A stretch of 51,417 bases of DNA from Pelagibacterales bacterium SAG-MED41. Lineage in GTDB: Bacteria; Pseudomonadota; Alphaproteobacteria; Pelagibacterales; Pelagibacteraceae. The notes beneath the pieces were generated by a model. The model saw only the letters and a list, made by a program, of their open reading frames with translations. It searched no databases and was not told the origin of the DNA. This document shows, in pieces, positions 39,277-49,263 of this stretch (positions within the stretch are counted from its first letter, which is position 1; each line of letters opens with the position of its first letter). Location of the stretch: the NCBI GenBank assembly GCA_014653545.1, contig JACWEJ010000005.1, forward strand, positions 1 through 51,417. The letters run 5' to 3'. A program made the position numbers and the translations under genes.

Positions 39277-40391
39277 TTTTTAATTAATTCTCCTCCAATG
39301 CAAGCTTTTTTACAACCAGTAGTTCCTGGAAAAGAGATTGGTAATCCTTTAAGTGTTCTAATAGCTAAAAAAGCAAAAGCCTGGGACTCTATAAAGTCGC
39401 CGTTAATTTTATAATCATCTATTAATTTTAAATTAAAATTCGGTAATAAGTTTTCTTGAATTTTTTTAAGTAAAACTTTATTTTTTCTACCACCTCCGCA
39501 AATTAATATATCTAAAGTTTTTTCTTTGAATTGATTCAAAGATAAAGATAATTCCTCTCCAATAACACTTGCAGTAAAATCCGTGAGAGTAGCAACACCA
39601 TCTGTAAGGCTTAGACCTCTCACGAAAGATATATCAAAATCATTTACATCAAAGGATAATTTTTTTTTACTATTTCTGTTGGCGTATAATTCTTGAGCTT
39701 GTTCAAATATTATTTCATTTTTTGTTCCGCTTGAAGCGAGATTGCCATCTTGATCAAATTTTTTATTTGAATTTTTTCTAACCCAAGAGTCAATAAGACA
39801 GTTTCCTGGTCCGATATCTTTACTTATTAATTCAGAGAGATTTTCTCTGTCTTTAACGATAGTTATATTTGAGATACCTCCTATATTAAGAAAACAAACG
39901 GGCAATTTAATCTCATTTTTTATACTAATTAAATGATGAAACACTGGTGTTAATGGTGCTCCCTGTCCTCCCTTTAAGATATCATTTTTCCTAAAATTAA
40001 AAACTATATTTCTGTTTGTTAATTGATTTAACAACTTACCATTTCCTAACTGTCTTGATATTTTTTCATCAGGATTGTGATAAATAGTTTGACCATGAAA
40101 TCCTATTAAAGTGTTCTCACTTATATTTAATTGTTTAATGATTTCTGCATGAAAAATTGTTATATTTCTTTCTAAATTATTAATTTCATTTTTATATTTT
40201 TTTAAATGTTCAGTTTTATGAATTTTTTCTTTTAAACTGTGAATATCTTTATAAATTTTTAAGTCATATTCGAAATACTTATCTTTAATCAATTCATATT
40301 GATTTATTCCGTCAGTCCTTATGATGGAGGTGTCTACTCCATCCCCGGAGGTGCCGCTCATTAAACCCAAAGAGATCCAACTATTTTGCAT
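39273..40391 (-). CDS. anmK: Anhydro-N-acetylmuramic acid kinase
   Basis: Phosphorylates and hydrolyses anhydro-MurNAc released from the cell wall, returning it to MurNAc-6-phosphate for recycling. The 372 residues have the phosphate-binding MSGTSGDGVD near the N-terminus, GFHGQTIYHNP, LNIGGISNIT, IGPGNCLIDSW and ICGGGRKN. Length is normal. It is divergent from tyrS, a pairing often seen in alphaproteobacteria. Confidence 0.96.
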   Translation of the reverse strand: MQNSWISLGLMSGTSGDGVDTSIIRTDGINQYELIKDKYFEYDLKIYKDIHSLKEKIHKTEHLKKYKNEINNLERNITIFHAEIIKQLNISENTLIGFHGQTIYHNPDEKISRQLGNGKLLNQLTNRNIVFNFRKNDILKGGQGAPLTPVFHHLISIKNEIKLPVCFLNIGGISNITIVKDRENLSELISKDIGPGNCLIDSWVRKNSNKKFDQDGNLASSGTKNEIIFEQAQELYANRNSKKKLSFDVNDFDISFVRGLSLTDGVATLTDFTASVIGEELSLSLNQFKEKTLDILICGGGRKNKVLLKKIQENLLPNFNLKLIDDYKINGDFIESQAFAFLAIRTLKGLPISFPGTTGCKKACIGGELIKN

Positions 40392-40446
40392 ATTTTTATT
40401 TATTTATAACAATTTTTGTATAATAGTTGCTTAAGTAAATAGCACT

Positions 40447-41685
40447 ATGAAAAATGATTTTTTACAAGAAATGCAAGAAAGAGGGTTTCTCAATCAATGT
40501 ACTTATTTAGATAAACTAAGAGAAATTTGCAATAAAAAATCAATATCTGGATATATAGGTTTTGATTGTACTGCCAGCAGTTTGCATGTTGGTAGCTTGT
40601 TACAAATTATGATTTTAAAGTTAATGCAAAAACATGGTCACCAACCAATTATACTATTAGGTGGAGGAACAACTTTAATAGGAGACCCTTCAGGAAAAGA
40701 CACTACTAGAAAAATATTAGAACAAAGTGAAATTAAAAATAATATTAAAAGTATTAAAAAAGTATTTAATAAAATTTTAGATACATCAAATAAAGAAATA
40801 TCCCCTGTATTTGTAGATAATGCTGATTGGTTAACAAAACTAAATTATATTCAGTTTCTCAGAGATACGGGTAGTCATTTTACAATTAATAAAATGCTTA
40901 CTTTTGACAGCGTAAAATTAAGATTAGAAAGAGAACAATCTCTTAGTTATATGGAATTTAATTATATGATCTTACAAGCTTATGATTTTTATCAATTATT
41001 TAAAAATAATAATTGCGTTTTACAAATCGGGGGCTCGGACCAATGGGGGAATATTGTTAGTGGAGTAGATTTAATAAGAAGAAAATTACAAAAAGAAGCT
41101 TATGGACTTACTTCCCCATTGATTACTCTGGCATCTGGAGCGAAAATGGGAAAAACTGAAAAAGGAGCGATATGGTTAAATGAAGATAAACTTTCTTCAT
41201 ACGAGTACTGGCAATTTTGGAGAAATACAGATGACAGAGATGTAAAAAGATTTTTAAAATTTTTTACAGAAATTCAACCTAATGAGATAGACACAATTTT
41301 TGATAAAGAAAAAAATATTAATAATCTAAAAATTTTATTAGCTAATGAAGCAACAAAAATACTTCATGGAGAAAACGCTTCTAAAAAAGCAGAATTCACT
41401 GCTAAAAAAACATTCGAAGAAGGTGGTATAGGTTCCGATTTACCTGAAATTCAAATAAAATCTGAGGAGATTGAAAAAGGAGTTAACATTTTAGATTTTA
41501 TAGCAAACTTTAAAATTTTATCTTCGAAGAGTGAGGCTAGACGTGTAATAGCAAATAAAGGATTTAAGATTAATGACACTATCATTGAGAACGAAAAAAG
41601 GGTGCTTGAATTAAAAGATTTTAGGAATAAAATTTTAAAACTTTCCTACGGAAAAAAAAAGCACTACTTAATTAAAATTATTTAG
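40447..41685 (+). CDS. tyrS: Tyrosyl-tRNA synthetase
   Basis: Charges tRNA-Tyr. The 412-residue class I enzyme has the HIGH-type motif HVGS at 47-50, the tyrosine pocket around GFDCTASS, GGSDQWGNI, and the second signature as KMGKT at 233-237 in place of KMSKS, a common variant in this subfamily. The C-terminal part (from about 345) is an S4 RNA-binding domain. The last 8 bp overlap the end of the convergent AsmA-like gene. Confidence 0.97.
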   Translation: MKNDFLQEMQERGFLNQCTYLDKLREICNKKSISGYIGFDCTASSLHVGSLLQIMILKLMQKHGHQPIILLGGGTTLIGDPSGKDTTRKILEQSEIKNNIKSIKKVFNKILDTSNKEISPVFVDNADWLTKLNYIQFLRDTGSHFTINKMLTFDSVKLRLEREQSLSYMEFNYMILQAYDFYQLFKNNNCVLQIGGSDQWGNIVSGVDLIRRKLQKEAYGLTSPLITLASGAKMGKTEKGAIWLNEDKLSSYEYWQFWRNTDDRDVKRFLKFFTEIQPNEIDTIFDKEKNINNLKILLANEATKILHGENASKKAEFTAKKTFEEGGIGSDLPEIQIKSEEIEKGVNILDFIANFKILSSKSEARRVIANKGFKINDTIIENEKRVLELKDFRNKILKLSYGKKKHYLIKII

Positions 41686-43846
41686 TTGCTTTATTTTTAT
41701 CAATTACTTTTTGTATAAATCGTGGAGTGAGTGTTCTTATGGGATTAATTGTAGTTTTTATATTACCTTTTGGGCCTTTCATTTTAAAACTTATACCGAA
41801 CAAGCCTTCACCTACTTCTTTAGGTATAACAATTTTTCCAATTACAGGAATTTTTGAAATAATTGTATTTAATGTTTTTGCTGGTACTAAAGTTCCTCTT
41901 AAACTGGTTAGATCTTTGCTTTGATAACCTTCCATTAAAACTGACATACTAGGACCTAAAGCAAGTATTTCATTTAATTTTAAAAAATCTTTATTTTTTT
42001 CCATATTAATTTCTAATAAATCAAATGATAGACCATCTCCCTTAGCTAAATCTTCTAATCCACTTAAATCAGTCAAAGATAATAATTTAATTAAACCCGG
42101 TGCATTAATTACTTTAAAATTTTCAATTTTAAGATTTGAATTAGATCTTGCATCATCGATTATAGATGTAAAAAGTAATTTACCACCTGAAAGACCTTTA
42201 AAAAAATTGAACTCAGTCAGCAGCGGATCAGTTAAATCTGAATAAATCTCTAAATATTTTTTATTGGTTTTATTATCTTTTTTCATTGTTATGTCTAAAA
42301 AATTATTATCTCCATAATCCCCTTTAGAGGAAATTTTTACAAATTGACCTTTATAAATTTCACCAACTAATCTAAAATTTTTTATATTTTCAGCCTTAGG
42401 TACTTTGATATTTTTGAAGTCTATTTCAATATTGCTATTTATATTTTGTAATTGATTTTCATTGCTTGGTTTACCAAAGAATTTAACTAAATTAGTAGCA
42501 TCAAATTTAACACCGCTTATTGAAATTTTTTTTCCATTTTGAATAACAAAATTATTATTTTTAGTTGCTACTTCTATTTTTGTGAATTTAAATAATTTAT
42601 TTTTTTTTAATGTTAATCCATTAATTTTAATTGAGTTATTTCCCTCTTTAAAATTAATTTTATTTATATTTATGTTATCTTTTTTTTTTTTTAAATCTAA
42701 AGATATACTGGCAAGAGAATTCTTAGGTTTTGTATAATTAATTAAATTTACTGCAAAATTATTAACATAATCTATATTTAGTTTTAGATTCATTAAGTCA
42801 TTCTTTAAATTATTTTCTATATTTATTTTTGAAAAATCTAAGTTGTTAAATGAATATTGCCCTTCTCCGTTTATCTTAATATTCTTTGGATTAAAATTTG
42901 TCTTAATTTGCAAATCTGAAAAATAAACTTCTTTTATTTCTTCTGTAAAGAAGTTATTTTTTATAGGATTTAATAGCTGGATCTTGCTTTTTTCAATATT
43001 TCCTGAAATAGAATAATTATAATTTTTAATCTTATAAGTGTTATCTAGATTTAAAAATATATTATTGTTAAAATCTGCTTTTAGATCTCTTATAGAATTT
43101 ATAAATTCGTTCTGGTTAAAAAATTTAGAATATTTATTTAAAAGTTTTTTATCAAAATTTAATTTAGAATTAAAGTTTGTATTTAAATTTATTCCGTTTT
43201 CTAAGTTTAGTTTTATATCTCCATCTGATATTCTTATATTCTCTAAATCCCCAAAAATATTTTTGATTAAAATATCATTTCTATCTGCAAAAAATCCAAA
43301 ATTAAAATTTTCTATATAGAAATCATTGAATAAATCTGCTTTTAACTCTTTTGTCGTACCTCTAGCAATAAAATCTTTCAATTCTCCTTTTTCTGTCAAA
43401 AATATTTCAATTTGTAAAATTAATTTACCTTTTTTAATTTTATTATTTATTAAGCTTTTAAAATTTGACGGTTTCATTAATATTGATAACTTATTTAGTT
43501 GAGTAATATCTAATTCCTCTGAATTAATACTAATTTTTTTAATTTTTGGGTCTGATTTAAACAAAGATATAAAATCAATAAATACTTTAATATTTTGAGC
43601 GGGTAGCAATACTTCTTTATAAATTATTTTTGGTTTTTCAGTTTCTAAAAATAAATTTAATTCTTTTAAATTAATTTTGAATTTTACTGTATTCAACTTT
43701 AAATTAATATTTTTTGTTTGTGAGGTTTTATCTGATATTAATTTATTAAATCTATTTGTCTCGAAGCCTATCGTTGATAGTATAATAATCATAGAAATTA
43801 ATAGAAAGATTAAAAACAAAATAAAATTTTTTATTAATTTTTTCAT
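41678..43846 (-). CDS. AsmA/YhdP-like envelope protein
   Basis: 722 residues with one N-terminal membrane helix (about 5-28) and a long, beta-rich periplasmic part of low complexity in Asn, Lys and Ile. The C-terminal 200 residues match the AsmA-like region: GGKLLFTSIIDDARSNSNL, VINAPGLIKLLSLTDLSG and SMSVLMEGYQ. The family forms long hydrophobic grooves that help move phospholipids to the outer membrane in Gram-negative bacteria; such a role here is inference. It contains an unbroken 13-base poly-A run on the coding strand (42680-42692). Its ATG overlaps the prfB stop. Confidence 0.82.
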   Translation of the reverse strand: MKKLIKNFILFLIFLLISMIIILSTIGFETNRFNKLISDKTSQTKNINLKLNTVKFKINLKELNLFLETEKPKIIYKEVLLPAQNIKVFIDFISLFKSDPKIKKISINSEELDITQLNKLSILMKPSNFKSLINNKIKKGKLILQIEIFLTEKGELKDFIARGTTKELKADLFNDFYIENFNFGFFADRNDILIKNIFGDLENIRISDGDIKLNLENGINLNTNFNSKLNFDKKLLNKYSKFFNQNEFINSIRDLKADFNNNIFLNLDNTYKIKNYNYSISGNIEKSKIQLLNPIKNNFFTEEIKEVYFSDLQIKTNFNPKNIKINGEGQYSFNNLDFSKINIENNLKNDLMNLKLNIDYVNNFAVNLINYTKPKNSLASISLDLKKKKDNININKINFKEGNNSIKINGLTLKKNKLFKFTKIEVATKNNNFVIQNGKKISISGVKFDATNLVKFFGKPSNENQLQNINSNIEIDFKNIKVPKAENIKNFRLVGEIYKGQFVKISSKGDYGDNNFLDITMKKDNKTNKKYLEIYSDLTDPLLTEFNFFKGLSGGKLLFTSIIDDARSNSNLKIENFKVINAPGLIKLLSLTDLSGLEDLAKGDGLSFDLLEINMEKNKDFLKLNEILALGPSMSVLMEGYQSKDLTSLRGTLVPAKTLNTIISKIPVIGKIVIPKEVGEGLFGISFKMKGPKGNIKTTINPIRTLTPRFIQKVIDKNKATK

Positions 43847-44935
43847 TTTTTATTTATTATTCCTTGTTCAATAAATTGGTCTATATTACCATTTAAAACG
43901 CTAGATGGATTTGTGCTCTCTGCTTTATTTCTTAAATCTTTTACCAATTGATAAGGTTGCAATACGTAAGATCTAATTTGGTGACCCCACCCAATATCAG
44001 TTTTATTTATTAATTCTTTTTGATTTTCTTCTTCTTTTTTTTGCATTTCGTATTCATACAATCTTGCTTTTAGCATTTTATAACAAGTTTCCTTATTTTT
44101 GTGTTGTGATCTCTCATTTTGACATTGCACAACAATTTTTGTCGGCGTATGGGTAATTCTAACAGCGCTATCAGTAGTGTTAACATGTTGTCCGCCAGCT
44201 CCACTTGACCTGTAAGTATCAATTCTTAAATCTTTTTCATCAATGCTTATATTAACGTCGTCCTCAACTGCAGGATAGACCCATATGCTTGCAAAGCTAG
44301 TATGTCTTCTAGCTCCACTATCGAATGGAGAGATACGTACTAATCTATGAACTCCAGACTCAGATTTCATAAGTCCGTACAAATAATCGCCGGTTACTTT
44401 TACAGTAGAAGATTTAATTCCAGCTTCCTCTCCTTTATGCTCGCTTATAATTTCATATTTGAAATTTTTTTTATCGAACCATTTCATATACATTCTACGA
44501 AGCATGTCGGCCCAATCCTGGCTTTCTGTACCCCCCGCGCCAGCGTGAATTTCAAGATAAATATCGTAATCATCGTTTTCACCAGACAAAAAACAATTAG
44601 TTTCACTTTTCTTTACTTCTTGTAAAATCTGTTCAATCTTTTTTATGCAATCTTGAATAGTTTCATCATCTTTTTCCTGGGAGGCTAAAAAGTATAAATC
44701 TTTGAGATTACTCAAATCTTTTTGTGATTTTTTGTAAGAATTTAAAATACTTTCAAAAATTTTTTTTTGCTTAACTGTTTTTTTTACTAAATTTTTATCT
44801 TTCCAAAAATTTTCTTTTAAAGAAATTTGCTCTAATTCTTTTATTTTATTCTCAATATTTTCGTTATCAAAGATACCCCCTGATATTATTTAAGGATTTT
44901 TCTATAATTATTAATTTTGAGTCAAAATTTTCCAT
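43843..44935 (-). CDS. prfB: Peptide chain release factor 2, made by programmed +1 frameshift
   Basis: Terminates translation at UGA and UAA. Translation begins at the ATG at 44933-44935 and gives MENFDSKLIIIEK to L22, where the zero frame meets TGA (44867-44869). A +1 shift at CTT-TGA enters the frame beginning GAT AAC and continues to the stop at 43843, for 363 residues, a normal RF2 length. The codon-recognition motif SPF (ISPFDS) and the catalytic GGQ (GAGGQHVN) are present. The zero frame reads TGA TAA, a double stop. Its ATG overlaps the PBP1A stop (TAATG). Frameshifting falls when RF2 is plentiful, so it should control its own level. Confidence 0.97.
44867..44881 (-). promoter_or_regulatory. 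RF2 programmed frameshift site
   Basis: The minus strand reads AGGGGGTATCTTTGA, identical to the E. coli prfB site: an internal Shine-Dalgarno (AGGGGG, 44876-44881), a 3-base spacer, the slippery CTT and the stop TGA. The base after the stop is T, not the C of E. coli, and the next zero-frame codon is TAA. Confidence 0.97.
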
Positions 44936-47292
44936 TAATAAAATTGTCTAAACTTAATTGTTTTATCACGACCATTTGTTAAGATTAAGTTATTATTATC
45001 TATATTGTTAATATCTCTTAATTTCAAAGCTTCAGTAATAACGTTTTTGTCACTTGCAGCTGATTTTAGACCAGTATCATAGTTTAATGATGTTAAATAT
45101 ATATTTTCTGGTATTTCAAATTCTTGAAAATCTTCTTTAAAAAGAGCTTTTTCAACAAAATCTCTAAAAATAGGTAATGCTGCTTTTGAACCAGTTTCAA
45201 ATTTTCCTAAAGTTTTTGGATTATCATAACCAATATAAACTCCGATTACCAAATTAGAAGAAAATCCTATAAACCAAGCATCGTAATTATCATTAGTTGT
45301 TCCAGTCTTTCCAGCTAGAGGGACATTCAAGGATTTTAACTTTTTTGCCGTTCCTCTTTTTACTGCACCTTGTAAAATTGACGTCATTTGATATGCAGTT
45401 TCTTCACTAATTACTTTTTCAAAATTATTTTCAATTTTTGGATATTTTGTTTCCTGTTCACTTAAAAATTTGTCACAACCTAAACAACTTCTATTTTTTT
45501 CATAAAAAATTGTTTTACCTCGCCTATCCTGTATACGAGAGATTAATTTTGGTTCAATTTTTTTTCCACCATTTGCAAATGGGGCATAAGCAGAGGTTAG
45601 ATTAATCAGAGTTGTTTCTGCAGCGCCCAATGATACTGAAAGTAACTCGGGTATTTCATCATAAATATTTAATTTTTTCGATAATTGTAAAATTTCTTCT
45701 AAACCTAAAATTTTAGCAATTCTAACTGTCATTAAATTTCTCGAATATTCAATGCCTTTTCTAAAAGTTGAAGGACCATAAAATTTTTTTCCGTAGTTTT
45801 CCGGTTTCCAGTTTTTAAGACCAACACCTTGACTCTCAACAAAAGGGGCATCAAGTATTATTGAGTTAGGCGCAAAACCTTTTTCCAAAGCTGCGGCGTA
45901 AACAATTGGTTTAAACGCAGAACCTGGTTGTCTTTTGGCTTGTGTAACTCTATTAAATTCACTTGATTTAAAATTAAAGCCACCGACTAAAGCTAGTACA
46001 TCTCCATTAAAAGGGTCTAAAACTACGATACCTCCATTAACTTTTGGGTATTGTTTTAGTAACCAAAAATTATTTTCTTTTTTTACAAAAATAATATCAC
46101 CTATTTTATGAATATCTTTAATTGATTTTTTTTTTGGAATTGACCATTTTAAATTTTTGTAAACTAAAGTTCCAAAAAAATTTTTTTTATTGATTATTTT
46201 AAAACTTATTTCCTCATTATTTAAAGAAATTATTTCTGCTAAATTCCAATTTAAAGTTGGGTCAAGTTTGTATCTAGAAATTATTTTTTTCCAATTTTTA
46301 TTTTTAATAGTATTAGTAATTGAACCTCTCCAACCTCTTCTACGGTCATAATTTTCAATTCCTTTTCTTAAAGATTTCAAAGCTTGAATCTGATAGTTTA
46401 TTTTGAGTGGAGTACTTATACTTAATCCTTGTGAATAAAGTTTTTTAAAACCATAAATATCTTTTACAGTTCTTCTTACTTCTTCAGTATATGAATTAGC
46501 TTCATTAACAATTTCAATTTTTCTTCTTTTAAGTTTTAATTTTGAATTTTTGAATTCTTTAAAATCTTTTTTTGAAATAAATTTATTTTCCTCTAAATTT
46601 TTAAGTACTAAATCTCTCCTAAATTTTGCTATTTTTGGATACTTATAAGGATTATATTTGCTTGGGGCTTTTGGCAAAGCAGCCAATAAAGCAGCTTCCG
46701 GATAATTCAATTCTTTAATTGATTTATCAAAATATTCTAAACTTGCAGCAGCAACTCCATAGGTGCCTCGACCTAAATATATTTGGTTCAAATAAAGCTC
46801 TAAAATTCTTTCCTTAGTATAAGCTCTTTCAATACGAAAAGCTAAAATTGCTTCTTTTATTTTTCTCTTCATAGATACTTCGCTTGTAAGTAAAAAATTT
46901 TTTGCAACTTGTTGTGTAATAGTGGAAGCGCCTTCTAACCTTTTATTTTGTGAAATATTCTTCAAATTTTTGATAATTGCTCTTAGTACTCCTTTAGCGT
47001 CGACACCAGGATGGGTAAAAAAATTTTTATCTTCAGCTGACAGAAAAGCATTAATAATCTTATCAGGAACTGACTCGAAAGGTACAAATAATCTTTTTTC
47101 TAATGCATATTCAGCAATCAACTTACTATCTTCTGAATATACTCTGCTAGATATTGGTGGTTGATAGTTAGATAATTTTTTATAATCTGGCAAATCTATA
47201 GAAAAGTACCAAAAAGTTGAAAAAACAAAAAATACTAAAATACAAAAAAAAATAATTATAAATTTTAAAGAAAAATTAAGAAATTTTAACAT
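44935..47292 (-). CDS. mrcA: Penicillin-binding protein 1A
   Basis: Bifunctional murein synthase anchored in the inner membrane. The 785 residues start with a membrane helix (about 8-30). The GT51 glycosyltransferase has catalytic E87 in SAEDKNFFTHPGVD and EGASTITQQVAKN. The transpeptidase has S458/K461 in SAFKP, SRN at 517-519 and KTG at 662-664. An OB-like insert lies between them. A CxxC pair at 603-606 is also seen in relatives. It is divergent from RNase E and is followed by prfB with a one-base overlap. Confidence 0.96.
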   Translation of the reverse strand: MLKFLNFSLKFIIIFFCILVFFVFSTFWYFSIDLPDYKKLSNYQPPISSRVYSEDSKLIAEYALEKRLFVPFESVPDKIINAFLSAEDKNFFTHPGVDAKGVLRAIIKNLKNISQNKRLEGASTITQQVAKNFLLTSEVSMKRKIKEAILAFRIERAYTKERILELYLNQIYLGRGTYGVAAASLEYFDKSIKELNYPEAALLAALPKAPSKYNPYKYPKIAKFRRDLVLKNLEENKFISKKDFKEFKNSKLKLKRRKIEIVNEANSYTEEVRRTVKDIYGFKKLYSQGLSISTPLKINYQIQALKSLRKGIENYDRRRGWRGSITNTIKNKNWKKIISRYKLDPTLNWNLAEIISLNNEEISFKIINKKNFFGTLVYKNLKWSIPKKKSIKDIHKIGDIIFVKKENNFWLLKQYPKVNGGIVVLDPFNGDVLALVGGFNFKSSEFNRVTQAKRQPGSAFKPIVYAAALEKGFAPNSIILDAPFVESQGVGLKNWKPENYGKKFYGPSTFRKGIEYSRNLMTVRIAKILGLEEILQLSKKLNIYDEIPELLSVSLGAAETTLINLTSAYAPFANGGKKIEPKLISRIQDRRGKTIFYEKNRSCLGCDKFLSEQETKYPKIENNFEKVISEETAYQMTSILQGAVKRGTAKKLKSLNVPLAGKTGTTNDNYDAWFIGFSSNLVIGVYIGYDNPKTLGKFETGSKAALPIFRDFVEKALFKEDFQEFEIPENIYLTSLNYDTGLKSAASDKNVITEALKLRDINNIDNNNLILTNGRDKTIKFRQFY

Positions 47293-47321
47293 TGGTATTA
47301 TTTATAGTAACAATTCTGACT

Positions 47322-47341
47322 ATCTTTGGGCATTCAAAGAT
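47322..47341. repeat. Stem-loop in the mrcA/rne divergent region
   Basis: ATCTTTG (47322-47328) and CAAAGAT (47335-47341) form a perfect 7-bp stem with a 6-base loop. It lies about 95 bp upstream of the RNase E start and 30 bp upstream of the mrcA start. In E. coli an RNase E leader hairpin takes part in autoregulation; a similar role here is only a guess, as it could equally be an operator. Confidence 0.4.
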
Positions 47342-47436
47342 TAAAATCGTGTATTTATTCACAAAATTGTATAAAATAACAATATGACAATTCTAAAAAA
47401 GTCAATTTTTAAACATCTAAAAGGAATTCTAATAAA

Positions 47437-49263
47437 ATGGAAAAAAATTTATATATTGATGCCTCGCATCCTAATGAAACACGTATCGTTCTTAAATCTA
47501 ATAATTCTATCGAAGAATATGAATTTGAAGACAAAAATAATTTAAATTTTAAGAATAATATTTATCTCGCAACAATAAGTAGAGTTGAACCATCTCTTCA
47601 AGCAGCTTTTGTTAATTTTGGAAAAGAGCGACATGGTTTTTTAGCTTTTAATGATGTTCAATCTGACTACTATCAATTGCCATCAGAGGATAAGGATAAA
47701 ATTAGAGAAGCCGAAGAAAAAATTAGAGAAGAATTAAAAGAAAAAACAATTGATGTAAATCAAGATAATTTGCAATCTGAAGATAAAAGTGAAAAAAATG
47801 AGGAGAATGAAAATCAAGTTGACAAAGAAAAAAATAAAAAAGAATACCGGGAAAGAGTTAAAACTTCATTTGGTATAAAGAGGTACAAAATACAAGAGGT
47901 TATAAAGCCTGGACAAGTAATATTAATTCAAGTTATTAAAGAGGAAAGAGGTCAAAAAGGAGCTGCTCTTACCACTTTCATATCTTTAGCAGGTAAATAT
48001 ATAGTTTTAATGCCAAATACTCCGAAAGGTGGAGGGATTTCTAGAAAAATTTTTAATTCATCAGATCGTCAAAAGATTAGAAATATTCTTAATGATATAG
48101 AAATACCAAAAAGCATGGGAGTTATTGTTAGAACTGCTGGAGCAAATAAAACCAAAAATGAAATAGAAAAAGATTTTCAAAATACATTGAAAACATGGGA
48201 GGAAATAAAAGATAAAGCTTTAGACTCTAATGCCCCAAGTTTAGTTTATGAAGAGGGAGATATTATTAAAAGAACTTTAAGAGATGCATACGATAACGAT
48301 ACAAAAAATGTTTACATTGAGGGTAACGAGGCATATCAAAAAGCAAAGAAATTTATGAAAGAACTTATGCCCAAAAATGTTAAAAATATAAAAAAATACA
48401 GAGGTAAAATACCTTTATTTTATGATGCTAATATAGAAAAAGAGTTAAATAATATTTACGAACCAACAGTAAAATTAAAATCTGGAGGATATTTAGTGAT
48501 TAATCCAACTGAGGCCTTAGTTTCCATCGATATTAACTCAGGTCAATCGACAAAACAAATAAATATAGAAAAGACAGCATTAAATACAAATTTAGAAGCA
48601 GCTGAAGAGATAGCTCATCAAATTAAATTAAGAGATTTATCTGGTCTGATAGTTATTGATTTTATAGATATGATGAACTTTTATAATAGAAGAATAGTTG
48701 AAAAAAAAATGAGAGAGAGCATTAGAAAAGATAGAGCTAGAATACAAATTGGAAGAATAAGTAATTTTGGCCTTCTTGAAATGACAAGACAGAGATTGCG
48801 AGAAGCATCAATTAAATGGGAAACACAATTATCGCTTTCTTCTTTTTCACAAAAAATTTTAAAAAAAATACAACATTTAGCTTTTACAGATAAAGTTAAG
48901 ATTATTAATACTTATGTGCCTGAAAAAGTAAAAATCTTTATAGAGAGTAATTTATTAGATGAATTGAAGTATTTTGAAAAAAAATACTCTTTTGACATTA
49001 AGATAATTTCTGAAGATAAGTTTATTATTCCTGAGTATAGTATAGATTTGTTAAATAAATCTAAAAAAATAATTTTCAAAGTAGAAAATGTAAATTCTAT
49101 TATTCAATTAACTAAAAATAAGAGTAAAAGTATTAATTCAAAAAAAATTGAAAATAAAGACAAAAATAAAGGAACTGTTAAAAACAAAGATAGAATTAAA
49201 AAAACTAAATCAAAAAAAAAAATAAGAACTCTATGGGTAAGGAGAAAAAAAAAAATTAAATAA
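47437..49263 (+). CDS. rne: Ribonuclease E, compact and cysteine-free
   Basis: Endoribonuclease for mRNA decay and for rRNA and tRNA maturation. The 608 residues start with the RNase H-like and S1 parts ([25 protein letters not shown]), the S1 domain being interrupted by an acidic and lysine-rich insert at about 83-140, as in other alphaproteobacteria. Catalytic D365 (SIDINSGQS) and D408 (IVIDFIDM) are present. The CPxC zinc-link expected shortly after MTRQRLR (449-455) is absent, and I see no cysteine in the whole protein. The tail (from about 560) is short and basic, without room for a full degradosome scaffold. Its ATG follows a weak AGGA. Confidence 0.94.
   Translation: MEKNLYIDASHPNETRIVLKSNNSIEEYEFEDKNNLNFKNNIYLATISRVEPSLQAAFVNFGKERHGFLAFNDVQSDYYQLPSEDKDKIREAEEKIREELKEKTIDVNQDNLQSEDKSEKNEENENQVDKEKNKKEYRERVKTSFGIKRYKIQEVIKPGQVILIQVIKEERGQKGAALTTFISLAGKYIVLMPNTPKGGGISRKIFNSSDRQKIRNILNDIEIPKSMGVIVRTAGANKTKNEIEKDFQNTLKTWEEIKDKALDSNAPSLVYEEGDIIKRTLRDAYDNDTKNVYIEGNEAYQKAKKFMKELMPKNVKNIKKYRGKIPLFYDANIEKELNNIYEPTVKLKSGGYLVINPTEALVSIDINSGQSTKQINIEKTALNTNLEAAEEIAHQIKLRDLSGLIVIDFIDMMNFYNRRIVEKKMRESIRKDRARIQIGRISNFGLLEMTRQRLREASIKWETQLSLSSFSQKILKKIQHLAFTDKVKIINTYVPEKVKIFIESNLLDELKYFEKKYSFDIKIISEDKFIIPEYSIDLLNKSKKIIFKVENVNSIIQLTKNKSKSINSKKIENKDKNKGTVKNKDRIKKTKSKKKIRTLWVRRKKKIK

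Noticed and set aside
43843-44715. prfB as a plain 290-residue gene beginning at a TTG
   Set aside because: It would lack the first domain of RF2. The upstream ATG with the textbook frameshift site explains the full-length protein.
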